Source: Stenopsyche tienmushanensis (taxonomy: Eukaryota > Arthropoda > Insecta > Trichoptera > Stenopsychidae). Taken from it: a DNA stretch of 64,000 nucleotides. The DNA is taken from contig WACJ01000461.1 in assembly GCA_008973525.1 (NCBI GenBank), positions 37,719 through 101,718 of the forward strand, in the 5' to 3' direction. The notes below the pieces were generated by a model that was not told the DNA's origin, ran no database searches, and saw only the letters and a program-made list of their open reading frames with translations. Position 1 is the stretch's first letter. The number at the start of each line of letters is the position of its first letter. Both the position numbers and the translations under genes were made by a program. Shown one piece after another: positions 11,557 to 21,690 of this stretch.

Positions 11557-11868
11557 CACATAAGCTTTTTTTGTGCGGTAGATGCGTTCCGCGGAAAATC
11601 GCACAAAAAAGCTATGACTTACATAGAAAAAATGTAGATGCGATCCATAGATTTTAAAAACCACATAACTTTAAAACATCTATATAAAATATATCCAAAA
11701 TCGCATAAAAAAAGTTAATAAAAAAAAAACAGGTAAACATTAAAGCAATAAAAAAATAACATTTTTCGTAACATTTGAAGGACGTCTTGCATCATTGGTA
11801 AAATTTTAAGGATATCTGACATCTTTAAAAAACCGCATAACTTCAAAATCGCACAAAAAGTCTTTGGT
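11557..11868. mobile_element. pogo-A element, short copy
   Basis: A left end CACATAAGCTTTTTTTGTGC preceded by TA, and a right end with AACCGCATAACTTCAAAA, CGCACAAAAAG and a degraded terminus at GTTA. About 310 bp, compared with 770-810 bp for the longest copies. It sits between two Rep3-like blocks. No coding capacity. Confidence 0.6.
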
Positions 11869-11950
11869 TAACGGTTAATGCGGCCGCCAATGATCGAACC
11901 CGCGTTGATGCAGTACATATATGCATCACCGGCTACGAAAGTGTTAAGCA
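11869..11950. repeat. Rep3 palindromic block
   Basis: Contains 'GCGGCCGCCAATGATCGAAC', 'TTGATGCAGTACATATATGC' and 'ATCACCGGCTACGAAAGTGT', a motif shared with the blocks at 27.7 and 60.0 kb. A matching half (AACACCATCGTGGCCGCATC) lies at 11531-11550, on the other side of the pogo-A copy. Confidence 0.55.
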
Positions 11951-11963
11951 ACGCTTTTGTAAC

Positions 11964-12060
11964 TGTAGGTAGTTCCGTAGTCAAGCAGATGGACTTTTAA
12001 CTCAATCATCTTGGGTTCGAATCCTACAGGAGGTGTGGCTGGCGACCACCAAAAACCATG
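11964..12060 (+). repeat. tRNA-derived SINE fragment
   Basis: Contains a good B box (GGTTCGAATCC at 12014-12024) downstream of a weak A-box-like segment. The anticodon stem does not pair, so it is not a functional tRNA. The downstream tail (GGAGGTGTGGCTGGCGACCA) is shared with the fragment at 57.95 kb. Confidence 0.5.
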
Positions 12061-12940
12061 TCAAAATGATTTGCTAGCGTCTCATAGAAGAATTGCAAAA
12101 AGCCACCTCAAAAAAAAAGTCATCAAATTCTAACTCTCAAATATTTAAATTGATTTCATCGGCAGATATTACGCAATTCCAATACTGTAAATCCATTTTT
12201 TTAAATTAGTTTTGGCGAATTCTAATCGTTTCTTCAGACTCTTCAGAGGTATTTCTGCTTGTAGTCGGCGTTCCTAATAACTCTCCTGACTGTTTCTGGA
12301 CTTCCATCTATTCCTGTTCGCAAGTCTAAATTCGTGGCAATGTTTGGTGCATTTATTTTAGGATTTCTCTTAAAATAATTCGCTTATTAAGCCGTTTCAA
12401 CTTTATGGGGTCATCCCACTTAGACGCCCCAAAGGCAGTTTTTAACATTATTTTTTCAAAATAAATACACTACAATGAAATTAATATTTTTGGGATTTAT
12501 TTTTTTATGGCAATCTAACATAACACCAAATGTTTTGTCATATTTTTCTTACTTAAATGGCGTGTCAAAAAATATGCAAAATTACCCCAAACTACAAGTA
12601 ATAATTTTTGTTTAAAAATAACAAAATGGCGCCAAACACTTTTTTTGGGGCATATTTTTTAAAAATTAAACCTTGTTATAAAACGACTTATGCCCCATAA
12701 AAATATGTTTTTAATAATGTTACAATTTACAAAATGCAACACGAAAGACATTGTAACAATTTCAAAGGGCATCCACATTCACCGTGTAATATGAGTACCC
12801 TTGGAACGTTGTAACATTATCTTTAAAGGTAAGGATGAAGTCATTAAACAAGCTGAAGCTGGATTTTTAAACTCGAATATCATCGAGTCATCATCGAAAA
12901 ATGCTGTTTATTTATTCCTTTGATTTCGTTTATTAGTTCT
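12061..12940. other. no recognisable feature
   Basis: AT-rich, with several runs of A and T. No frame or repeat family was recognised. Confidence 0.45.
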
Positions 12941-12941
12941 T

Positions 12942-13356
12942 GCGGGACCGCAACAAGGGGGCGGCAAAGCAGCGCCTGCCACGGGCGCAACTGGACTTGG
13001 GGCGCAAAACGCAAAATTGCACATGGTTTTTATTTTACTTGACCATTCTACTTTACACGAATCAATACTGATTGACTCTGTCCGTTTTTATAATATATAC
13101 TAAGTTGTCTAATCCTTATTTTCTTCGATATTGCTTAGAAATTGGGTCGACCCAGCCGGCACAATTCCGCAATAAAACAAGGAACAATATTTTCGATCGA
13201 TTGTTAAATTTAAACATTCAATTGTCAACTTCGTTTCGTAATGAGTTTTCGAGTTTTCGTTCTGTAGACATGTTTAGGTATGGCGCCCGATCGCCAGGCG
13301 TTCATTCGTTGTATCAGCACTCCGAAAAGCGGACCGGTTGGATACACAGACCTTGT
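12942..13356 (-). mobile_element. hAT-D, right-end portion
   Basis: Begins GCGGGACCGCAACAAGGGGG (degraded inverted end), then GGCGCAACTGGACTTGGGGC and the family core with TCCGAAAAGCGGACCGG. It is cut off at 13356, where a hAT-A copy begins, so hAT-A appears to have landed in it or replaced its other half. Confidence 0.65.
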
Positions 13357-14313
13357 GATCCAATCCCGCGAGCCAAAATTTCGATCCCGGAATTTCATTA
13401 GACAATCCCGGGACCAGTCCTGGGATCCCGGTATTGGGATTTTCAATATTTTAAGAAATAACATTGATAAATTTGATCAAAAATTACTAATAAGTCCATT
13501 TGTTCAATATAAAAAATCACTTGAAGGTCAAAGAATTTTATTTATTTAAGAGAAGATAAAAATACAATTCAAAAATAGATAAATAAAAGACTAAAAAAAT
13601 CAAATATTATTTTGAAAATATGCCCGAAGTAACATCAACATGAAACATTAGTGTTTCGTCATTTAGGCTGGATCTGATTTTGGAAGTCAGGCAACTTGCT
13701 GCTGAAAATGCACGCTCAGCTTCCACCCTCGTTGGAGGTATCGTCATCAGATATTTAAATGCTAGTTCAAGTTGATGACCGTGTGAGTCCTCATTTTCGT
13801 ATCAATGTGACTGATAAAATTTCTTTCTGCTAAGACACGGACTCCGGCAAAATTCCCGATTTCCCGTCAAATTATTTATTTCCGTCGCTGCAGATGAATA
13901 CTTGTATACTTTAATACTTTGATGTGATTCGTAATTATATTAGGGAGGAATACAAAAATTCTGAAGCCCGTATCTATTATATTTCATATCGATATATCCA
14001 TTATTAAAGTCGATGTGTAGTAAATACATCACCGGTGGGGAAGGTAAATACAGTCGAACCTGCATTAACGAACACTTCAATACCGGCTTTTCTCTATAAA
14101 AATCTCCAATTTTTTCGTCGAGAACATACATGTACGCTATACATGTATACATAGATTAGACAGTCACTGCCTCTAGACGTCGCCTAAGTTCGCCAATTAG
14201 TAATTACGCCACTGTTTCCAAGCGTCCAGATTTCGTCGGAAATGTCTCGATTTAGTAGCCTTCATCGTGTTGGTGAGGTGTACGATTTCTGTTAGATAAA
14301 AATTTCAATCCCT
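13357..14313 (-). mobile_element. hAT-A copy, about 0.96 kb
   Basis: The left end is degraded (GATCCAATCCCGCGAGCC). Interior markers are complete through to TCTGTTAGATAAAAATTTCA, and the last CCCGGGATT end is missing. The minus strand at about 13680-13760 holds the end of the transposase (GCTGAGCGTGCATTTTCAGC encodes AERAFS). A short pogo-B-like insert lies at 14052-14121. Confidence 0.7.
14052..14121 (+). mobile_element. short insert with pogo/Tigger-like end
   Basis: Begins TA-CAGTCGAACCTGCATTAACG, which matches the CAGTxxAACCT start typical of pogo/Tigger ends with a TA target. It replaces about 30 bp of hAT-A consensus. The opposite terminus was not recognised. Confidence 0.45.
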
Positions 14314-14681
14314 AATTGTGAGTAAACACGGCACCCATCTTGCGCACAGCTTTCTCGTGTTCAAATTTTAAGTTAGTATGGTATGTACGGTATTTTTTGA
14401 AAGGCCTACCATGTCTGTTGGCTCTCGCACTTACAGTCGACTGTCATCAAATATCATTTTGTGGATTTTCTCCACCATTTCTGGGGTGGTTACCTCATTT
14501 GGTTGACCACTGCGCTTTTCGTCTTGGAAGCTGGTACCGCCTCGCTTAACTCTGCCACACAAAAAAAAATGGATTTCTCTTAAGATGTTTTTAATAAATT
14601 CATACTTATTTCAACTGTACTTGTCTAAACTGGCATTTTTTTAAATTTTACTCTGACGTGTAAATTGTTATTTTTTTGTAC
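14314..14681. other. no recognisable feature
   Basis: Nothing coding was seen. The sequence becomes GC-poor again after 14540. Confidence 0.4.
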
Positions 14682-14811
14682 GTCCCTCGACAAAGAAATC
14701 CAGTAGTGTCAGGTCTGGAGACCGTGCGAGCCACGGAATAGGGCACGTCCCCAGGCAAAGAAATCCAATGGTGTCAGATCTGGAATTCGTGCGAGCCACG
14801 GAATAGGGTCA
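14682..14811 (-). pseudogene. tandem pair of 65-bp DDE transposase scraps
   Basis: Two head-to-tail 65-bp units (14682-14746 and 14747-14811). On the minus strand each encodes PIPW followed by the signature ARSPDLTLLDFF or its frameshifted equivalent. The RSPDLTPLDFF wording marks the catalytic core of Tc1/mariner-superfamily transposases (the D of SPDL). Only this motif survives; no start, no third acidic residue and no flanking domain can be read. The same short segment recurs at 16.3, 17.25 and 61.1 kb. Confidence 0.6.
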
Positions 14812-16125
14812 ACAAATTAACTGGAGTGTTAAATATGTCAGTTTTTATATTCGGCCGTTTCAGTGCAATTTTAAGTTAACCGGGCACATTTGCCCTTTCT
14901 TTTAGAATACTCGTTATAAGCGTGTTCCTGCCATAGCTTGTTCGCTATACCTGTGATCTTTGTAATAGTATAATTAGAATCGATTCTCTAAGCATGGAAT
15001 GATGAAATGAAAAAAGCTCTAAGATTTTTTTATAAGGTAAGTAGTCTAATCGCGAAAGCAATCAAAATCAAGACTGGTTGTTAAATATTAAACCAATGTC
15101 TAATTTTAGTGTAATCCTTGAAATTATTCATGTAAAAGCGGTAATAAAACGCATCTTCCGGTGGGAGAGCTTTATTATGCACGCAGCAAGACAGGGGAAC
15201 GATCGACAAATGTTTTTTTCGCAGTCATCTTGAATCACCTTCTTCCATTTCGGGTAAGAACGATCGCAGTCCCGAAGTGTTTCTAGACGATGAACATCTT
15301 ATGCGTCATCTGATATGTGTTGGTACATAAACGATAAGAAAATTTATTCGAAGAGTATGGCACCGGTCCGCCTACAGCATCCACGGCAATAAGATGCAGC
15401 CTTGGGATGGAAGCACGCATTCTTATTTCGTATAAATATATAGACATATCATAATATGGTTCCGAAGTTCGGCGGGATTCTTCATCTCCTCTTGCTCTCC
15501 GGTGGTCCCTCTAATGACAGTATTTGCCACTATTCTATTAACCAATATTTATGTTTAAATTTTCATACACCGACAGATGTTTCCAAAAAGGTAATTCAAA
15601 TAGATGAATCATTTTAAATGTCCGCATGTCACGCGCTTTGTAATAAATGATGTCATGTGGACGTGACATACCTGTAAAACAGTTGATATTCATTCACCTT
15701 ATCGACTTGCTTCCACTCATCGCTATTCTTAGTCTACTTCATCTATTGAACCTCACAACTCCACCGATTTCTTACTACTATTAATATCTGACTACCGGTA
15801 TTTATACATTTGTATTCATTCACCTCAGCATATGAAGACCTGTTCAATGGACTTCAAAACCAGAGCTTTAAACCGGAACCGAACCGAAAACCAATAATCG
15901 GTAAAACCGTTATTCTTGCTGGATTTTATTCGAAAATGTTGATGTGTCGTGGAAGATAAATGGTTACGGAGCTCTGCTTGTGAAGAATGCCATCATGGCA
16001 TTATCTTTGCCATGTCAATCACCATTTATAATAAATAGAGCAAGGGGAATCAATCAATGGGAACTATACTAAATATTTTGTATTTTAGGATGAATATTAA
16101 AGAAAATCAGTTGTAAATTTGATTT
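14812..16125. other. no recognisable feature
   Basis: About 1.3 kb without a supported frame. No repeat family was noticed on either strand. Confidence 0.45.
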
Positions 16126-16129
16126 GCAA

Positions 16130-16476
16130 TGATTATTGTATCAAATTTAATTTTATTATTTAAATAGATTTTTTTTAACATTTTGAAAAAATACCCAAAA
16201 TTTCGCCCTTAAATTGTCATATATTTTTAATCTGTGGAAACGAAATAACACTTTCCTCTTTTATTCTTGGAAAGGCAGCGCTCATTTTTTAAAATAATTA
16301 TACCGAAAATTAATTGTTTTGGTGGCCCTATAATGTGGTTCACACGGTTTCTAGACCTGACACCACTGGATTATTTTGACTTTTTGCGAAGGGGGGAAAT
16401 CTTCAAAAGACACCACCATTCGGTTGAGAATTTCACCCACTACACCTTTCCATGCCCTAACATCCTTGAACATTGA
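16130..16476 (+). pseudogene. Tc1/mariner-superfamily transposase remnant
   Basis: A 69-codon frame (16267-16476) includes MWFTRFLDLTPLDYFDF, a drifted form of the W-x-A-R-S-P-D-L-T-P-L-D-F-F motif around the second catalytic Asp. The Asp is kept but RSP has become RFL. The preceding A/T-rich stretch (AAAAAATACCCAAAATTTCG near 16185) is also found, inverted, at 61.4 kb next to another copy of this motif. They are therefore pieces of one element family with a shared untranslated region. Not functional. Confidence 0.55.
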
Positions 16477-16548
16477 AGGGATCATATTATTGTTGCGCAC
16501 ATATTATGCGAGTTGATCGCTTATGATATCCCTTTCAACGTTCCATGC

Positions 16549-17184
16549 TAGGAAGATGAATCCAATCCTGGGGATCCCGTACAGTTTTAGGTGCTCATGA
16601 ATCCCGAGATTAGTAAACGTAATCCCGAAAAAAATCGGGATTGAAATTTTTATCTAACACAAAATCGTACACTTCACCAGCATAAATACTAATTGGCGAG
16701 CTTATGCGACGCCCAGGGGCACTAACTGTCTAATCCATGTATACATATACAATACAGTACATATATGTGTTTCAAATTTTTATATTAACCTTTCCCTATC
16801 GGTGATGTATTCACTACACATCGACTCTAATAATGGGAATATCGATATGAAATTTAATAGATACGGGCGTCAGAATTTTTGTATTCCTCCGTAATATAAT
16901 TACGAATCACATCAAAGTATTATAGTATATGAGTATTCATCTGAAGCGACGGAAATAAATATTTGAATTTTTAGTGTTTTATTTATTTATTTTTGGATTG
17001 TATTTTTATCTTTTTTTAAATAAATAAAATTCTTTCGCCTTCCCGTTATTTTTTATATTAAAAAAATGGACTCATTAGTAATTTTTGATCAAATTTATCA
17101 ATGTAATTTCTTAAACTATTGAAAATCCCGGTCCCGGGATCCCGGGATGGTCTAATCCCGGGATCGAAATTTTGGATCGGGCTT
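16549..17184 (+). mobile_element. hAT-A copy, plus orientation
   Basis: The left terminus is degraded (TAGGAAGATGAATCCAATCC) and the right end reads CCCGGGATCGAAATTTTGGA then TCGGGC. All interior landmarks occur in inverse order to the copy at 13.4 kb. About 640 bp, with no open transposase frame. Confidence 0.7.
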
Positions 17185-17234
17185 GTTTTCATTAAATAGC
17201 ACCGAGTGAACTACTTCGTTGAGGAGTTTGTATT

Positions 17235-17310
17235 ATTTTGGGGACGTGCCCTATTCCGTGGCTCGCACGGTCTCCAGACCTGACACCATTGGATTCCTTT
17301 ATCTAGGGAC
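17235..17310 (+). pseudogene. DDE transposase scrap
   Basis: Encodes PIPWLARSPDLTPLDSFI followed at once by a stop. Same 65-bp unit as at 14.7 kb but in the opposite orientation; the adjoining sequence is unrelated. Confidence 0.55.
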
Positions 17311-17446
17311 GGGCGTTTCCTCTTTCGTTTTTATAAAGGCGTTTCGTTTTTCAAATCCAGGATATACTTGGGTCGAGACGATCGATCAAAAATATGCATA
17401 TTTACGATCTTCCAAATTTGTTGGTACGGTGATTTTTTTCCACCAT

Positions 17447-17508
17447 CTGGATTTGAACCCAAATATTTATAGCAAGAGTCCAGTATCTAAACCACTATAC
17501 CAACACTC
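17447..17508 (-). repeat. tRNA-like SINE head
   Basis: On the minus strand an A box (AGTGTTGGTATAGTGGTTTA) precedes a B box (GGGTTCAAATCC) at tRNA-like spacing, with TGGACTCTTGC between them. Acceptor pairing is absent, so it is a pol III promoter relic, not a tRNA. Confidence 0.55.
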
Positions 17509-17683
17509 GGTTTTGATCTCGTAAGATCCTCAAAAGTGATATTTATACAAATAGCCCATTAAGGATGGTCGTTGCGTTTTGTCAAAAATGCTATATCCTC
17601 CCTCGATGATAACCAAACGCCCATGGCATACATTCAAATACTTTCATTATTCCGCCTTTTAAAGGTTAAAACACTCTCATTTC

Positions 17684-17745
17684 GGCGTAATGGTTAATAT
17701 GCATAGCGCATAATAGTCAAAGCAGGGGTTCATATCCGCGGGCCG
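17684..17745 (+). repeat. tRNA-like SINE head
   Basis: A box GCGTAATGGTTAATATG and B box GGTTCATATCC at tRNA-like spacing. The segment between them is not a valid anticodon arm. It lies about 180 bp from an opposed head at 17.45 kb. Confidence 0.45.
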
Positions 17746-18715
17746 GAACCTTTACGCCACCGTTATTTTTAACGTGCAAAGGTCCCAATACCCAGAGAAA
17801 GTCCAGCAAAAAATATTGTCTAAAGTATATTAGATTGTCCAGGATTTAGATTGTGTATCAATCAAACGGTCCATTGTTTTAGCTGGAGGGTTAAAAAGCC
17901 GCAATGGCATGTGGTATCTAACGCTCAAGACGACTGACAACAATGAAAGCACGTTACATTCATCAAACTGTTATAGATGGCCAGCCATGAGGAAACGTGT
18001 TACAAGTGTTTCTGATGGTCGAAGAAAGTATTTGGATTGAGCTGGATTGCACAAGATGGATCGTTGCTGAAATATCCAACACAAAGCAAATACGACTGAT
18101 GTAAAAATTCAAACGGACACAACATCCATACGACAGTCGATAAATCAATAGGTAACATACCATTCCATACCAACAGGTAACGTAACACTTAATATGGCGT
18201 ATTTATCGTAACATTGCATTTTCAAAACCGAATATTTGTTATTAGATCAATCGCTCGAAAGTGCCGAATATTTTTCAATGTATTTCCGGATCGACAATGG
18301 AAAAAAAGATGTTTTATTTGCATTTGCAGACACAAAGAAACTATCAGGTAATAAAACATGAAAGCACTATGAAAGTGCTTTCCAAACAGATAACTTTTAA
18401 TGCGTAAAGCTAAAAGTGTTGTGCGATTTTATGCTTCATAAATGCAGTAAAAAAGTTACATACAGTTGTTATCATAAAATGCATGAATTTAGACCGATCG
18501 AACTGGATTTAATGATCCATTTTAACGTGGCGAAGCGCTCAAACGATTAAAATCTATGGTAAATATTATATTAATGTTGACTCAAGATATAATCCATTGG
18601 AACAACATCGGAAAAATCAACGTTTCGAACAGGTATAACATAGGGCCGGAAAGAGTTAAGTACTTACCAAGATCATAAAAAAAATTGTGAATAATAATAT
18701 ATCGTAAATGGATAA
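17746..18715. other. no recognisable feature
   Basis: AT-rich and non-coding by inspection. Confidence 0.45.
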
Positions 18716-18724
18716 CGCAGCCAA

Positions 18725-18945
18725 CATGACTTGGGTGCGCAGGTCACCCTGTGCTGCGCACCCATAAAGGGATATATGGAACAGCCGATTGTGTGGAGAC
18801 TGTGTCAAAGGCTTATTACTATCCTCAACAGCCTAGGCATACAGGGGAGAATGGTTTTAGGCTGTTCGAACGGCAACTCGTCTCTGTGGCTAGGCACTAC
18901 AAATGACCCAATTGATACAAGTGCCATGGGGAAGAAGTAGACCCT
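18725..18945 (+). pseudogene. R1-clade LINE ORF2 endonuclease remnant
   Basis: The frame contains CCAPIKGYMEQPIVWRLC (a drifted VYAP strand and following helix), ITILNSLGIQGRMVLG, then CSNGNSSLWLGTTNDPID. In the family this last part reads GDFN(A/G)xSxLWG; here the catalytic Asp-Phe has become Cys-Ser while the Asn and the SLWG context remain. The domain would nick chromosomal DNA in an active LINE; this one could not. The R1-clade call rests on the SSLWG-TND wording. Beyond the GKK stop the frame is lost. The reverse transcriptase fragment at 20.3 kb lies in the same orientation and may be the same copy. Confidence 0.65.
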
Positions 18946-19294
18946 GCAGTTCGTCATCTGTTGCAGACCCCTTTAAACTGAGGTTAGACACGTGGATGCA
19001 GTGAACCCGCGGTAGTATTCCTTTGAATTTAACTTGAAGCTTTGTCCTTCCTCCTCTCCCGCATCCTCGGATATAATAGTCTAAAACTGGGTTACCTGTG
19101 GGAGCCTTGTCTCTTCTGGAGGGCGCGGAGCAAAATGGGTGGAGCGTTTCCAGCAGGACCAAAAGATCAGTGGAAGACACTCTCTGTATAGCTAGTCCGG
19201 GTTAAATCGGAATAAACCATGGCAGCAGCACAGGAAATTGGATTGCACATTAATGTTCCCCCAATCCTGTTAGTCGCTATCTGTCGTCTGTCAT
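18946..19294. other. possible decayed LINE sequence
   Basis: GC content is higher than the flanks. A 96-codon minus-strand frame (18890-19180) runs through it, but nothing in it is recognisable, and it is probably the shadow of decayed plus-strand ORF2. Confidence 0.35.
19287..19294. repeat. 8-bp target duplication, left
   Basis: TCTGTCAT; the identical octamer follows the right end of hAT-B at 20080-20087. Confidence 0.85.
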
Positions 19295-20079
19295 TAGGGG
19301 TCCCAATCGAATATTCGAATATTCGATATTCGAATATATTTGCCCGTTTTCCAATATTCGTATATTCGAATATTTGTAAAATTATTCGAATACTATTCGT
19401 TATATATTTTTTAAGAAAATTGCTCGATGTTCTTCTGCCAATCGAAATAGCATCAAAGAAATGCAAAAAAAGTGCCAAGTTTATTGAAATTATTTTATTT
19501 GAATTTGTGTAAAGTTTATTAAAAAACTATTCAATAATATCGATCATGTCAAAAAAAGGGTGATATTTTAGATATTGTCGATAAAACCAAACTCAATGAC
19601 AACTGAGAGGGTTTTTTCAACAGCAGGCTCAATAAAAATGAAATTACGGTCAAGCTTAAAAGTAGAACGTTCAATGCACTTTTTTTTAAAAATATGTTTT
19701 GCTAAAAAGTAAATAAAATTCTGATCCTTTTGATTTCGCTAAAACCAAAAACATCAAAATTTCACTTGATGTCTAGCCTTTGTCTACGAGAAAACGCGCT
19801 GCGCAACAGATGATGATACTTTTCGCCCTCTTTGTGTGATGGGATCAAGAACCTTCCTTCCTGAGGGAGTAAATTTATTTCTAATGAAGGGAACTTTATA
19901 GAAAAATAAGATGTTCCATTTATATTTTTATATAATAACACTAATGAAAAATTCCGGGTTATATTTGAATCATCCTCGTCTACATATATAAAATATTCGA
20001 ATACTCGAATATTCGAATATTTTACCAATTTCACATTCGATATTCGAATAATTGATTTTACGAATATTTGGGACCCCTA
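19295..20079 (+). mobile_element. hAT-B element, 785 bp, with target duplication
   Basis: The termini TAGGGGTCCC and GGGACCCCTA are perfect 10-bp inverted repeats, flanked by the octamer TCTGTCAT on both sides. That is the 8-bp duplication expected of hAT insertion. Both ends carry many ATTCGAATATT repeats facing inwards. The interior keeps only the end of a transposase frame (19590-19710). The copy is therefore an internally deleted, non-autonomous derivative that once moved using another element's transposase. Confidence 0.88.
19590..19712 (+). pseudogene. hAT transposase C-terminal remnant
   Basis: About 38 codons up to a stop read SMTTERVFSTAGSIKMKLRS followed by SLKVERSMHFF. This is the conserved hAT dimerisation segment (xSERxFSxAGxIxxxxRxxL), which helps the transposase assemble. 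The upstream catalytic DDE region is gone. It lies 370 bp from the right end of its element, as expected for the 3' end of a hAT gene. Confidence 0.8.
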
Positions 20080-20087
20080 TCTGTCAT
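20080..20087. repeat. 8-bp target duplication, right
   Basis: TCTGTCAT, identical to the left copy. Confidence 0.85.
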
Positions 20088-20150
20088 ATCATAAATAGAT
20101 GTTGAAAAACTTTGTAAAGGAATGATAGCATTCTGTGTACTTTTTTCTTG

Positions 20151-20215
20151 ACATATTAACACTTTTGTGGCCGCATGATGCCACATATGCATCATGATCG
20201 CGCCAACCGTTCATA
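20151..20215. repeat. Rep3 block
   Basis: TTAACACTTTTGTGGCCGCA followed by TGATGCCACATATGCATCAT, the same hairpin-forming motif as at 11.9, 27.75 and 60.05 kb. Confidence 0.55.
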
Positions 20216-20299
20216 TACATCAGTAATAAATGAATACGGCGAATGAATTTTTATATCTGCAACTACTCTTGGTGGGACATAATTATAGAGGCTCACCAG

Positions 20300-21190
20300 G
20301 GGATGTACACAGAGGTCAATAATAGTTATTGTGGAATGCCCTATTAGATGACATTTTTAATGACCTACCTGATTGTTGGCAGCTCATTGCGTATGCAGAT
20401 GACTTGACTCTGTTAATTCGTGCTAGATCCAGGAGAACAATCGAAGAATCTGGCAATTCAGCTCTTAATGCACTGCTAGATTAAAGTGTATTTAACAAAC
20501 TCACTATTGCACTTGGGATATCAACAGGTCTTAAGTTTAAGGGCTCTCTCAAAAATCGTTGGCCGCATCTTGAACAGAATGGCAGGGTGATCAAGTTCCA
20601 AACTGAGATAATATATCTTGGCATCATGTTGGCGGAGAGTTGCTCTTTTAACCAGCATGTTGTTGATGTTGCTTCCAGGGCAGCAAGTGCCTTTTGTGGA
20701 GTTTGTGGATTGCATATCATTCAACCTACGGGTCCATAGCCACCTACGCTTTTGGCGCTTGGGTACATGGACTACATAGTATTTAGCTTCATCGTGGAAT
20801 ATTATGATGAAGCTAAATACTATGCAGCGACTCCCGCTGCTCCATATTACCACCACTTACCGCAATATTACAACAGGAAGCCTTTTTGTCCTTGCTGGAG
20901 TATTTCCGCTTGATCTCCAACTGCAGCTCAATGCAATCAAGTTCAATAAGAAGAGAGGCCGAAATATTGTAGTTGGAGGCTTTACCTTGGATGCACAGAG
21001 AGTGTGTCAAATGAGCTTCATCGATTTGGAGACTTGGGTCCATGGTGCTGCTTTCTCAGAAAGGGAGCGCCGTTGGGCGACAACCAAGTATGGCAGGAGA
21101 CGCGGCACGTGTCCGGGATCTATGTTCCGGACCAGTAGCATACAGAGATTTAGTGACCAGCTCCCGTGCCTTCTATGCTTTTAACTCCTT
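20300..21190 (+). pseudogene. R1-clade LINE ORF2 reverse transcriptase remnant
   Basis: Reading across frameshifts: GCTQRS (for GCPQGS), LLWNALLDDIFNDLPDCW, then AYADDLTLLIRARSRRTIEE with the intact YADD catalytic box. A stop follows at about 20481. The next readable parts are IIYLGIMLAESCSFNQHV and ASRAASAFCGVCG (thumb), then MQRLPLLHITTTYRNITTG and VLAGVFPLDLQL, the IQR-LL-AYRT and G-PLDL landmarks of R1-type ORF2. In an active element this copies RNA into DNA at the nick. At least three frame breaks make it a pseudogene. A 19-bp hairpin interrupts it at 20775-20824. Confidence 0.75.
20775..20824. repeat. 19-bp perfect inverted repeat
   Basis: Arms CATAGTATTTAGCTTCATC (20775-20793) and its exact complement (20806-20824) around a 12-nt loop. 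The right arm is genuine coding sequence (MKLNTM); the left arm is its mirror copy. Confidence 0.85.
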
Positions 21191-21327
21191 CTGTAGGAGT
21201 TTTGGAGCCAAAAGTTAAATTGGTGGTTTCTATGGGAATTGGCCCCTATAATCAAATACATGGGGACCCTCCACTGACCCGAGCTGTATTTTGATCCCGC
21301 TATTCGGGACCATGCCAGCCCGCTCAA
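21191..21327 (+). other. possible further LINE debris
   Basis: A short frame reads GIGPYNQIHGDPPLTRAVF before a stop. It continues the GC-richer block but matches no motif I can name. Confidence 0.3.
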
Positions 21328-21690
21328 TAAAAGTGCACAAGTTGCAAAACCTGAATTTAATATCCATGTCCGCGAAGACACGCTCATTCTCAACTTCTAG
21401 TGGCCACTTACGCTCTAAGCGCGGGGGAGAGATTAGCTAGATTTTGTAAATTAAAACAACAATTAAAAAAATGAAGCTTAGATATATACATTTGGTGCGA
21501 GCCACCAATGTAACTTAGCCTCTCGGGGGGTTTTCGTGATCATAGAAAGCCCCGGGGACGCATTTCTATCCATAACTTACACAAAAATTCCTAAATGTCA
21601 TAAAAGATGAGGGAGTGGCCACAAGATTTTTGTGTCCAAGCGGTCCGCTTTTCAGATCTCTAGCGTAAATTTTTGCCAATTTGATGCGGC
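21328..21690 (+). repeat. hAT-D internal fragment
   Basis: Holds the 'AAAGTGCACA...CATGTCCGCGAAGACACGCT' segment, then the 'CGTGATCATAGA' box and GCGGTCCGCTTTTCAGATC, in the same order as in the copy at 60.1 kb. Ends are missing. A Rep3-like GATGCGGCCACGAGG lies just to the right. Confidence 0.6.

Noticed and set aside
11964..12030. Possible tRNA-Lys gene
   Set aside because: The B box is good but the anticodon arm does not pair, and the sequence continues into a tail shared with another repeat copy.
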